Source of the DNA: a bacterium
Lineage (GTDB): Bacteria > Bacteroidota > Ignavibacteria > Kapaibacteriales > UBA2268
Direction: 5' to 3'
NCBI GenBank assembly: GCA_024710535.1
Contig: JANJUO010000209.1
Coordinates: forward strand, 1 to 6,488
Length of the DNA: 6,488 bases
Within the stretch, counting starts at the first letter, position 1, and each line of letters starts with the position of its first letter. Below are positions 1 to 6,274 of this stretch, piece after piece. The notes under the pieces were generated by a model. It saw only the letters and a list, made by a program, of their open reading frames with translations, made no database searches and was not told the DNA's origin. The position numbers and the translations under genes were made by a program.

Positions 1-44
1 TCCCAATAAAAATATAAAACAATATAATAAAATCTTTTTTAACA

Positions 45-2330
45 TTAGAAATTAATTATTACTGGAAAATATTCACAAAAATCTTCAAATTTTACTTCGA
101 TAAAATAAATACCTTTGTTCAAACCCGTTAGGTTAATTTCCTTTGCATAATTATCAATATTCAAATTCTGTGTTGTTGAATTTTTTATAAATTTGCCAAG
201 ATAATCAAAGATTTTGATTGTCAATTCACCATTTTTCAAGGTGGTAAAATCTATGAAAAATTGCTGGTTTGTATTAGAAAAATAAAAATTATTTATGATA
301 AGATTTTGAGCAGAAATGCCTATTTTCTTATCAATCCCACAAACAGAATCAGTAGAAAACAAGCCGGTAGTAATATTTAATTGCAAAACATCTTCGCACT
401 TTTCATCAGCAAATTTAGGATTGATTAACGATATCTGACTGCTTTCATCATTGCCAAGATAGGTATTAAATTTAATAAAAAATAGAGTATCGTTTTGCGT
501 ATTGAAATACGTTTTCACCGGAAGAGTAAGATTGATATCAATGTAGTTTTTGCCCGGCTTTTCTGTTTGATCTCCCATATTTATCGCGCCATCTGTAGCA
601 GTGCCAACGGTGCGAATACCGATAAATTCAAGCAAAGATTGATTGTAATTCAATTGAGATTTGAAAGAATTAGCAAAATAATTCAAGTTGCTTGCACCAT
701 TTTGCAAAATTACCGGAACAAAAATAGAATTTCCAGGAAATGCTTTTAAATCATTAGGAATAAGTAAATTTGCATTCACTGGAGCAATCGAAGTTGCAAT
801 TAATTTTAATCTAATTTCAGGATTTATGGGCTGATTTGTTGTCAGAATCAAATCCGCAGTATATGTTTTGAAATCTGTAACAGGTGGATTGAAGTTGATT
901 TTGATGAATCCATCAGAATTTGGTGCAATTTCAAGAGAATTTTCTTCAAGCAAAAATCTTGATAAAGGATACTGTGGAGAAATTGTAATATTTGAAATTC
1001 TTAAAATTTCATTACCCAAATTTCTCAATCGCAAAACTGTATCCTGCGAAGATTCACAAACGGGACTGCTAACATTCACATTTCCAAAGTCAACTGTATC
1101 GCTTCCGATAGATAAAAGTGGCGAAGTAACCTTGCCTCTGATATAGAATTTCAGGAATTTTTGGGAATTATTAAATCCACGAATTTTTCTATCTTCGATG
1201 TCGCTTTCAATAATTAATTCTGCAAAGAATGCACCCAATTTATCTGCTTTGAAACTAAATATAATTCGCTCAATACTATCGGGCTTTAGATGTTTTTTAT
1301 TTTTGTTTAATTGCTCCAAAAGAACAAATCTATCGTCAATTTCATTCGATAAATCTTTGATAAATTTATAAGACTTTGCATTAAAAGGAATATTTCCGTA
1401 ATTTTTGAGGTTCAACTCCACAGAAATTTCTTTGCCTAATCTGACAGAGCCAAGATCAATCGTATCTTTGAAATGATCTACATTCGTGGAAATAATTCCG
1501 ATTTCCTGAGCAACTCCGGTAGCAATAATCATAACTTTTGCAAAATTAACAGAATCCGGATATAGAGTTGGATCAGGATGATATTGAACTTTCAATAAAA
1601 GCGAATCTCTTCCCTTGTTTGTCGGATAATAATTAATGTTATAATTTAGAATATTTTTCTTAATAATTTGATAAAAATCAGGGTATTTGCTAATAGTAAA
1701 TTCCGGAGAATTTGCCGGCTGAGTAAGTAAAGATTCAATTTGCTTATCTATAATAATAGTAGAATAGGTAACGTTTTTCAATCTCCAATTATAAGAAATT
1801 TCATTGGGAGGAAAAATCATAATTGAATCGAAATTAATCAAATCATCAAATCCATCAATGAAAAGGTTTGTTTTTTTTGCTTTCAATTTGAATGTGTCGA
1901 GGGTTACGGTTTCGAGTACATTGTCAAATTTCGATAAACCAAGTTGGAAATTAGCGTTATGCCATCCCAATTTCGAGCGGAACAAATCTCTGCTGGTAAA
2001 TCTAATTGTTAAAGTATCCGGATTATTAGAATTATTTCTGATAGTAATTGGTAATTCAGGAGATTTAGTAGAAAACAATTCAAATTGATTTTCGCCCGGA
2101 TCCAATTCGCTCAAACCCATTATATAAGTCGGAAAAAATTCACGAAGATATAAATCTTGGGTACCGTCATTTATTAAATGAAATCTAAAAAAGATGCTAT
2201 CGTTTATAAAAACGGGACCTATATTGACAAATTTATTCTCAGGAGTTATTTCAGAAACAACTCTTCCCGAAAATTCTATTGCAAATAAATGAAAATTTGC
2301 AAGTATTATTATGATTAGCAGTCTTATCAT
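45..2330 (-). CDS. Secreted multidomain protein with Ig/ASH-like repeats, a cohesin-like region and a T9SS C-terminal sorting domain
   Basis: The 761-residue product begins with a signal peptide (residues 1-17, MIRLLIIIILANFHLFA), so it is exported by Sec. Most of the chain is beta-rich and looks like successive Ig/ASH-type sandwiches: about 20-150, 150-275, 285-400 (opening DLGSVRLGKEISVELNLKN) and 405-515 (opening DTVDFGNVNV, with LRLRNLGNEILRISNI). Both openings match the 'DFGxVxxG...nxGn..l' pattern of ASH/choice-of-anchor-D domains. Residues about 518-655 resemble a cohesin-type domain (FPGNSIFVPVIL, then LNYNQSLLEFIGI). The last 85-90 residues fit a T9SS type A sorting domain: a strand near 682, LTIKIFDYLGKFI at 703-715 and LTGLNKGIYFIEVKF at 734-748. 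It ends in VIINF rather than the more usual Lys-rich end. Four cysteines (425, 645, 664, 752) could form disulfides. I infer delivery across the outer membrane and surface attachment or release. No catalytic motif is visible, so an adhesive or structural role is likelier than an enzymatic one. The start is chosen because the signal peptide follows it directly; no clear Shine-Dalgarno site precedes it. Confidence 0.85.
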   Translation of the reverse strand: MIRLLIIIILANFHLFAIEFSGRVVSEITPENKFVNIGPVFINDSIFFRFHLINDGTQDLYLREFFPTYIMGLSELDPGENQFELFSTKSPELPITIRNNSNNPDTLTIRFTSRDLFRSKLGWHNANFQLGLSKFDNVLETVTLDTFKLKAKKTNLFIDGFDDLINFDSIMIFPPNEISYNWRLKNVTYSTIIIDKQIESLLTQPANSPEFTISKYPDFYQIIKKNILNYNINYYPTNKGRDSLLLKVQYHPDPTLYPDSVNFAKVMIIATGVAQEIGIISTNVDHFKDTIDLGSVRLGKEISVELNLKNYGNIPFNAKSYKFIKDLSNEIDDRFVLLEQLNKNKKHLKPDSIERIIFSFKADKLGAFFAELIIESDIEDRKIRGFNNSQKFLKFYIRGKVTSPLLSIGSDTVDFGNVNVSSPVCESSQDTVLRLRNLGNEILRISNITISPQYPLSRFLLEENSLEIAPNSDGFIKINFNPPVTDFKTYTADLILTTNQPINPEIRLKLIATSIAPVNANLLIPNDLKAFPGNSIFVPVILQNGASNLNYFANSFKSQLNYNQSLLEFIGIRTVGTATDGAINMGDQTEKPGKNYIDINLTLPVKTYFNTQNDTLFFIKFNTYLGNDESSQISLINPKFADEKCEDVLQLNITTGLFSTDSVCGIDKKIGISAQNLIINNFYFSNTNQQFFIDFTTLKNGELTIKIFDYLGKFIKNSTTQNLNIDNYAKEINLTGLNKGIYFIEVKFEDFCEYFPVIINF

Positions 2331-2457
2331 ACACCAAAATTAAAAAATATTATCAACATAAGCAATAATATTAAAGGTATTTTCGTTTAAAACCTTGAAT
2401 TATTTGTTAAATCTGAAATTTTTTGAATTAAATAGATTAAAAATTGGAGTTTTTATT
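2331..2457. other. Divergent intergenic region between the T9SS-protein gene and the DUF1573 gene
   Basis: This 127-bp, very AT-rich spacer must hold the promoters of both flanking genes, which point away from each other. I find no perfect TANNTTTG element or sigma-70-like pair in either direction, so no promoter is placed. The plus-strand gene has a GGAG ribosome-binding site near the right end; the minus-strand gene has none that is obvious. Confidence 0.5.
2446..2449 (+). promoter_or_regulatory. Shine-Dalgarno site of the DUF1573 gene, deciding its start
   Basis: GGAG lies 8 bases upstream of the ATG at 2458. The reading frame is open further upstream to a TTG at 2395, but that would put 21 polar and mixed residues in front of the signal peptide and would leave this site inside the gene. 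The site therefore supports the ATG at 2458. Confidence 0.6.
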
Positions 2458-3171
2458 ATGTTAAGCATAAAAAATATAGCAATTGCATTTGTCTTTCTTG
2501 CTTTTTTATCAATTTCTGCCCAACCCAAAATTGATGTTGTTGGCGGTCAGAATTGTGATTGGGGTAAAATATCTCCCAAAGATAACCCTCTAAAAAAGGA
2601 TGTTGTGATTAGAAATTCGGGCAATCAAAAATTGATTGTAAAAAATGTAAAGCCAACTTGTGGCTGTACTACTGCCCCATTAGAAAAAAGTGAACTTGAG
2701 CCGGGCGAATCAACCAAACTCAAAGTAACTCTGAATATTGGCGGTACATCCGGTCCGATAACAAAATATATCAATATCGAATCGAATGACCCATCAACTC
2801 CATTATTTGTATTGAACTTGAAAGCAAATGTAGTTAGAGCATTAGAAGTTACTCCAACAACATTTCTAACTTTTACAGATTTGCAAGTTGGATTGGAAAG
2901 CAAAGCAACTTTGAAAATCAAAAATACTACTTCAAAGCCAATAACCATTACCGATGCTGAAATTGCACCTGCATTAATGACAATAAACATCAAAAAAGGC
3001 AAGGTAATCAAGCCGGGCGAAACATTTGAATTAGTTGCAAAAATCAGACCTAATCAGAAAGGTGCTCTTAATTTGCGAGTAAAATTAACAACAAACGATC
3101 CTGATTTGCCTGACTTAACAATTAATGGTTATGGTAATGTAAAGGAATCACCATTTTTTAATAGTAATTAA
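2458..3171 (+). CDS. Exported DUF1573 protein with two tandem ASH/Ig-like domains
   Basis: The 237-residue product has a signal peptide with a hydrophobic core (residues 6-19, NIAIAFVFLAFLSI) and probable cleavage after SISA at 21. There is no lipobox cysteine, so a soluble periplasmic or secreted protein is likely. Residues about 25-125 match DUF1573: an opening CDWGKISPKDNPLKKD, VIRNSGNQKLIVKNV, the diagnostic PTCGCTT (Cys68, Cys70), LEPGESTKLKV, and a closing IESNDPSTPLFVLNLKANV. Residues about 128-228 repeat the same plan without the CGC motif: LTFTDLQVG, ATLKIKNTTSKPITI, IKPGETFELVAKI, and LTTNDPDLPDLTINGYGNV. DUF1573 proteins are common in Bacteroidota and Planctomycetes; their function is not established and none is claimed here. 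The gene diverges from a T9SS-exported protein with the same general fold. Its TAA interlocks with the stop of the convergent downstream gene. Start chosen from the GGAG site and the signal peptide. Confidence 0.88.
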   Translation: MLSIKNIAIAFVFLAFLSISAQPKIDVVGGQNCDWGKISPKDNPLKKDVVIRNSGNQKLIVKNVKPTCGCTTAPLEKSELEPGESTKLKVTLNIGGTSGPITKYINIESNDPSTPLFVLNLKANVVRALEVTPTTFLTFTDLQVGLESKATLKIKNTTSKPITITDAEIAPALMTINIKKGKVIKPGETFELVAKIRPNQKGALNLRVKLTTNDPDLPDLTINGYGNVKESPFFNSN

Positions 3172-3599
3172 TTCGGACTGATGTTTATCATCGATCCAAT
3201 TTCAACAATATCAATGCTATCGGAAGATTTTATCGGACAAGCGATGATTATACCATAGCCAATTACTTGAATAAATTCTTTCCATTCATTAGAATTCAAC
3301 CCGATTGCCAGATGAAATTTTTGTCTGGCAATTTTCATTTGTGAAATAAAATCTGCCGGCATAATATAAAATTTTGATTTTTCATCAATTTGCAAATGCT
3401 CATTGAGATTATATTTCCGCAATGAGCAATATTCATAAGCAAATTCATCCAATCTGTAATTCAAAAAAGCAACATCTGTTTTGATTCTCACTTCGAAAAT
3501 CCTATCTGAAACATAATCTTCAAATACAAAACTCACAAATCCATCATTGAATGATAAATTGTAAACGTGAGAATCACTGCTTAATTCGTGTAGATTCAT
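3168..3599 (-). CDS. Uncharacterised 143-residue protein translationally coupled to purD
   Basis: I do not recognise this family. The 143-residue product has no signal peptide and no convincing membrane helix, so it is probably cytoplasmic. It is acidic at the N-terminus and appears to be mixed alpha/beta: strands near 12-40 (VYNLSFNDGFVSFVFEDYV, then FEVRIKT), a tyrosine-rich segment (residues 48-64, including YRLDEFAYEYCSLRKYNL), a basic stretch about 88-95 (MKIARQKF), and a hydrophobic strand about 112-122 (VIGYGIIIACP). No nucleotide-binding, metal-binding or catalytic motif is evident. Its ATG overlaps the purD stop by one base (TAATG on the minus strand), which implies co-transcription and probable reinitiation after purD. 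Its stop overlaps the convergent DUF1573 stop by 4 bp. The unbroken frame, the start/stop junction with purD and base composition like its neighbours argue that it is a real gene. A link to purine metabolism is possible from position only. Confidence 0.7.
   Translation of the reverse strand: MNLHELSSDSHVYNLSFNDGFVSFVFEDYVSDRIFEVRIKTDVAFLNYRLDEFAYEYCSLRKYNLNEHLQIDEKSKFYIMPADFISQMKIARQKFHLAIGLNSNEWKEFIQVIGYGIIIACPIKSSDSIDIVEIGSMINISPN
3304..3336 (+). terminator. Candidate Rho-independent terminator of the DUF1573 transcript, inside the opposing gene
   Basis: A perfect 9-bp inverted repeat, ATTGCCAGA (3304-3312) and TCTGGCAAT (3324-3332), can be extended inward by two wobble and two A-U pairs to leave a 3-base loop. 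On the plus strand it is followed at once by TTTTC, a short U-tract. It lies 133 bp past the DUF1573 stop and within the minus-strand 143-residue gene. On the minus strand no U-run follows it, so if it terminates anything it is plus-strand transcription. The U-tract is short and the stem only moderately GC-rich, so the call is tentative. Confidence 0.4.
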
Positions 3600-4870
3600 T
3601 ATTTTAATGCCTTATGTGCAATATCATTGCGATAATATTTATTACTAAACTCAATTTTTTCGACTGCATTATATGCTTTGCTTACAGCGTCTTCCAAAGA
3701 TGATCCTATCGAAGTTACACCAAGCACTCTACCGCCTGAAGTTACAATTTTACCATTATTTAATTTTGTTCCTGCTTGAAATATTATTGCTCCATCTTTT
3801 TCTGCTTCAGAAATTCCATTTATCTCAAAACCTTTTTCGAATTTATCAGGATAGCCATTTGACGCAAGTACCACACAAACAGAATATTTATTTTGAGCGA
3901 TTCGAACTGCATACAAATCCAAATCCGAAATCGAAGCAGAATATAATAATTTCGCAAAATCTCCTTCAAGCAATGGCAATACTACCTGAGTTTCGGGATC
4001 TCCAAAACGGGCATTGAATTCAACAACTTTTGGATTATTATCTTTGATCATCAATCCACAATACAAACAGCCAATATATGGATGCCCTTCGTTCATCATA
4101 CCATTTAATAGTGGTTTGATAATTTGATTTTCCACTTTTTGCATTAATTCAATATCAACAATCGGTGCCGGCGAGTATGCTCCCATTCCACCTGTATTTT
4201 TGCCTAAATCACCCTCGAAAATCCTTTTGTGATCTTGTGCTGATGGCAAAATAAAATAATTTGTTCCATCACAGATTGCAAAAACCGATGCCTCTTCTCC
4301 TTGCATAAATTCTTCAATTACAACTTTGCTTCCAGCATTTCCAAATTCACCATTAAAAATGATATTCAATGCTTCATGTGCTTCTGAATGAGATTCTGCA
4401 ATAATTACACCTTTTCCAGCCGCAAGACCATCTGCTTTCAAAACTATAGGCAATGAATGCAAATCTATATACTGATGCGCATCATCGTATTGTGATAAAT
4501 CAAAAGTGCGATAAAATGCAGTTGGAATGTTGTATTTAAACATAATTGACTTGGCAAAATCTTTTGATGTTTCTAATTGTGCGGCAAATTGACTTGGTCC
4601 AAATACATTAATATTACTTGTTCTTAAATAATCGCTCAAACCTTCGGCAAGCGGTTGCTCAGGTCCAATCACCACCAAATCAATATTTTTTAATTTGCAA
4701 AATGTTGATACATCAATATGACTTGAAATATTCAATTCCACAATTTCAGATAAATTAGCAATTCCGGGGTTTCCGGGAGTGCAATAAATTTTTTCGGTTG
4801 ACTCTGATTTTGATAATGATAAAGCAATACTATGCTCCCTGCCGCCACTTCCTATTAATAAAATATTCAT
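3599..4870 (-). CDS. purD: Phosphoribosylamine-glycine ligase (GAR synthetase)
   Basis: Catalyses ATP-dependent ligation of 5-phosphoribosylamine and glycine to GAR, the second step of de novo purine synthesis, in the cytoplasm (EC 6.3.4.13). The 423-residue product is close to the usual length of about 420-430. It shows the N-terminal domain motif LLIGSGGREHSIA (4-16) and IGPEQPLAEGL (68-78), then the ATP-grasp region: GPSQFAAQLETSKDFAK (91-107), LKADGLAAGKGVII (144-157), VVIEEFMQGEEAS (183-195), and DHKRIFEGDLGKNTGGMGAYSP (213-234). The PurD signature ARFGDPETQ lies at 287-295, and a C-terminal domain follows (SGGRVLGV 378-385, RNDIAHKAL near the end). Key ATP-grasp Lys, Glu and Asn residues are present and nothing looks broken. 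The frame stays open upstream to 4903, but the ATG at 4870 begins exactly at the conserved N-terminus and is preferred; an AGG lies 7 bases before it. The stop overlaps the next gene's start by one base, so the two form an operon. It diverges from the phosphofructokinase gene. Confidence 0.97.
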   Translation of the reverse strand: MNILLIGSGGREHSIALSLSKSESTEKIYCTPGNPGIANLSEIVELNISSHIDVSTFCKLKNIDLVVIGPEQPLAEGLSDYLRTSNINVFGPSQFAAQLETSKDFAKSIMFKYNIPTAFYRTFDLSQYDDAHQYIDLHSLPIVLKADGLAAGKGVIIAESHSEAHEALNIIFNGEFGNAGSKVVIEEFMQGEEASVFAICDGTNYFILPSAQDHKRIFEGDLGKNTGGMGAYSPAPIVDIELMQKVENQIIKPLLNGMMNEGHPYIGCLYCGLMIKDNNPKVVEFNARFGDPETQVVLPLLEGDFAKLLYSASISDLDLYAVRIAQNKYSVCVVLASNGYPDKFEKGFEINGISEAEKDGAIIFQAGTKLNNGKIVTSGGRVLGVTSIGSSLEDAVSKAYNAVEKIEFSNKYYRNDIAHKALK

Positions 4871-5006
4871 AAAAAAACCTAAATTTTCAAAAATTAATAT
4901 CATAAACTATCTAAAATTAAGAAAAAATATCAGTGTAAAAAATTTATTTTTTTATTTTCTATTATCTATTCAAAAAAAAATTATTAGTTTTGTGTTTTAG
5001 ATTACT

Positions 5007-5014
5007 TAAATTTG
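5007..5014 (+). promoter_or_regulatory. Candidate Bacteroidota-type -7 promoter element for the phosphofructokinase-cupin operon
   Basis: TAAATTTG matches the TANNTTTG -7 consensus known from Bacteroidota. It lies 46 bp before the start codon, so transcription would begin near 5020 with a leader of about 40 bases. The nearest upstream TTTG (4989-4992) leaves only 14 bases of spacing, shorter than the usual 17-23, so the -33 element is not well supported. Such short motifs are frequent by chance in AT-rich DNA. Confidence 0.3.
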
Positions 5015-5050
5015 ATTCGCAAATAAATAATGTTATTAAATTCTATTATC

Positions 5051-5055
5051 AGGAG
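5051..5055 (+). promoter_or_regulatory. Strong Shine-Dalgarno site of the phosphofructokinase gene
   Basis: AGGAG lies 5 bases before the ATG at 5061. It is the best ribosome-binding site in the window and fixes this start, which also places the conserved LGIITSGGD motif at the expected distance from the N-terminus. Confidence 0.75.
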
Positions 5056-5060
5056 ATTAT

Positions 5061-6269
5061 ATGGCTGAAATCAAGAAACTCGGAATTATTACAAGTGGTG
5101 GTGATTGTGGTGGTTTGAACGCAGTTATTGCCGGAGTTGCAAGAACCGCATTAAATTTTAATATTGAAGCATGCTTAATTCCAAATGGCTATGCCGGTCT
5201 TTATAATTTGATTGATTTGGAGCCACTGACTTTGGATTCGCATAAAGTGGATAGAATTCATTCAAGTGTTGCCGGCTCTGAGGCAGGGCACTCTCGAGTG
5301 AAAATTAGCAAAATCAAAGATGAAAACAAATATGACAAAATTCAAGCGGGATTAACCAAGCATAAAATTGATGGATTGATAATTGCCGGTGGTGATGATA
5401 CAGGATCGGTTGTTGTTGATTTGATTGAGCATGGAATAAAGTGCAATCACGTACCTAAAACAATGGATCTGGATCTGCAGACATATTCGGTGGGCGGCGA
5501 TTCCACTATAAATAGAATTTCAACATTTACTCATGAACTTTGGACAACAGGAATTACTCATAATCGTGCTTTGGTTATTGAAGTATTTGGCAGATATTCC
5601 GGACATACAGCTCTCCGTGGTGGATTAGGTGCAGATGCAGATTGTATATTAATACCTGAAATTGAAGTAGATTATGATGTGTTGTATGAGCATTTCAAGA
5701 AAACATATATCAGAAGATTAAAAGCAAGTGATGTTAAGGGTTCAACCTATATTATTGTTGCGGCGGAAGGTCTAAAGAATAAAGATGGTAAATTATTTAC
5801 AGATGAAACCTCTACCGATTCATTTGGACATCAAAGACTTACAGGGGTTGGTCAATATATCAGACGACAACTCGAGCATAAAATGAAAGATGATAGCGAC
5901 TGGGATGTAGTATTGTCGGAAGAGGGAATATTTGTGGAAGGACTTTATACTCGCCCAGAAATTAGAGAGGCTCAGCTTGGTCATTTGGTGCGAACCGGCT
6001 ACACAAGTGCTTATGATGTAACATTTGGCAAAAAAGCGGGCGCAGCTGCGGCTATGTTGATGATGAATGGTATAAATGGCGTAACCGTTGTTGGAGTAGA
6101 GGCAGATGATGTTACATATATGGAAACAAGAGATGCAATCAAGCAGAGAAATGTTGAACTGGAGGAAGTGAGTTTGTATGAAAATATGGGAGTTTGTTTT
6201 GGAAGAGTTCCATTACCATATCAACCTAACTTCAAATTACAAGATGGAAAAATTCACAGATATATGTAG
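5061..6269 (+). CDS. 6-phosphofructokinase, probably pyrophosphate-dependent (PFP type)
   Basis: Phosphorylates fructose 6-phosphate to fructose 1,6-bisphosphate in glycolysis; a PPi enzyme would work reversibly and save ATP. The 402-residue product has the PfkA-superfamily plan: phosphate loop ITSGGDCGGLNAV (10-22), GYAGLY (43-48), AGGDDTGS (109-116), PKTMDLDL (132-139), THNRALVIEVFGRYSG (166-181), LIPE (197-200), AAEG (234-237) and IREAQLGHLVRTG (301-313). The E. coli-equivalent catalytic residues are kept: Asp127 and Asp129 (here D136, D138), Arg162 (R169), Arg171 (R178), Arg243 (R302), His249 (H308) and Arg252 (R311). The two positions known to set phosphoryl-donor choice, Gly104 and Gly124 in the E. 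coli ATP enzyme, are Asp113 and Lys133 here, the PPi-type pair. FGR instead of MGR and KTMD instead of GTID also fit PFP enzymes as I recall them. The residue matching allosteric Arg21 is Ala24, which suggests no E. coli-like effector control. Family is certain; donor is inferred. A cupin gene follows after 5 bp. Confidence 0.9.
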   Translation: MAEIKKLGIITSGGDCGGLNAVIAGVARTALNFNIEACLIPNGYAGLYNLIDLEPLTLDSHKVDRIHSSVAGSEAGHSRVKISKIKDENKYDKIQAGLTKHKIDGLIIAGGDDTGSVVVDLIEHGIKCNHVPKTMDLDLQTYSVGGDSTINRISTFTHELWTTGITHNRALVIEVFGRYSGHTALRGGLGADADCILIPEIEVDYDVLYEHFKKTYIRRLKASDVKGSTYIIVAAEGLKNKDGKLFTDETSTDSFGHQRLTGVGQYIRRQLEHKMKDDSDWDVVLSEEGIFVEGLYTRPEIREAQLGHLVRTGYTSAYDVTFGKKAGAAAAMLMMNGINGVTVVGVEADDVTYMETRDAIKQRNVELEEVSLYENMGVCFGRVPLPYQPNFKLQDGKIHRYM

Positions 6270-6274
6270 TTGTT

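Larger units (their letters stand above)
4871..5060. other. Divergent intergenic region between purD and the phosphofructokinase gene
   Basis: This 190-bp spacer is extremely AT-rich, with long A and T runs around 4921-4980, and must hold divergent promoters. For the plus strand, a TAAATTTG element and an AGGAG site are annotated separately. For the minus strand, a TTTG at about 4968-4971 followed 24 bases later by TAAATTTT (complement of about 4936-4943) is a weak, over-spaced candidate for the purD promoter. I see no purine-responsive riboswitch, conserved hairpin or small reading frame of merit. Confidence 0.5.

Noticed and set aside
1..44. Possible terminator after the T9SS-protein gene
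   Set aside because: T-rich and A-rich runs are present but no inverted repeat can be paired; too short to say more.
1804..2088. 94-codon plus-strand open frame, with similar ones at 495-749 and 868-1146
   Set aside because: All lie antisense within the well-supported T9SS-protein gene, lack ribosome-binding sites and recognisable protein features, and are expected by chance.
2395..2457. N-terminal extension of the DUF1573 gene from a TTG codon
   Set aside because: It would add 21 residues before the signal peptide and place the GGAG ribosome-binding site inside the gene; the ATG at 2458 fits better.
2625..3011. 128-codon minus-strand open frame
   Set aside because: It is antisense to the DUF1573 gene, whose conserved motifs cover the same bases; no independent coding evidence.
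3673..4017. 114-codon plus-strand open frame
   Set aside because: It is antisense to the conserved C-terminal part of purD; leucine-rich low-complexity composition typical of a shadow frame.
4871..4903. 11-residue N-terminal extension of PurD
   Set aside because: PurD proteins start directly at the MxxLxxGSGGREH motif; the extension has no conserved content and the ATG at 4870 is in the expected place.
4921..4990. A/T runs as a possible replication origin or curved-DNA element
   Set aside because: No DnaA-box-like repeats or iterons are seen; the runs fit an AT-rich promoter region.
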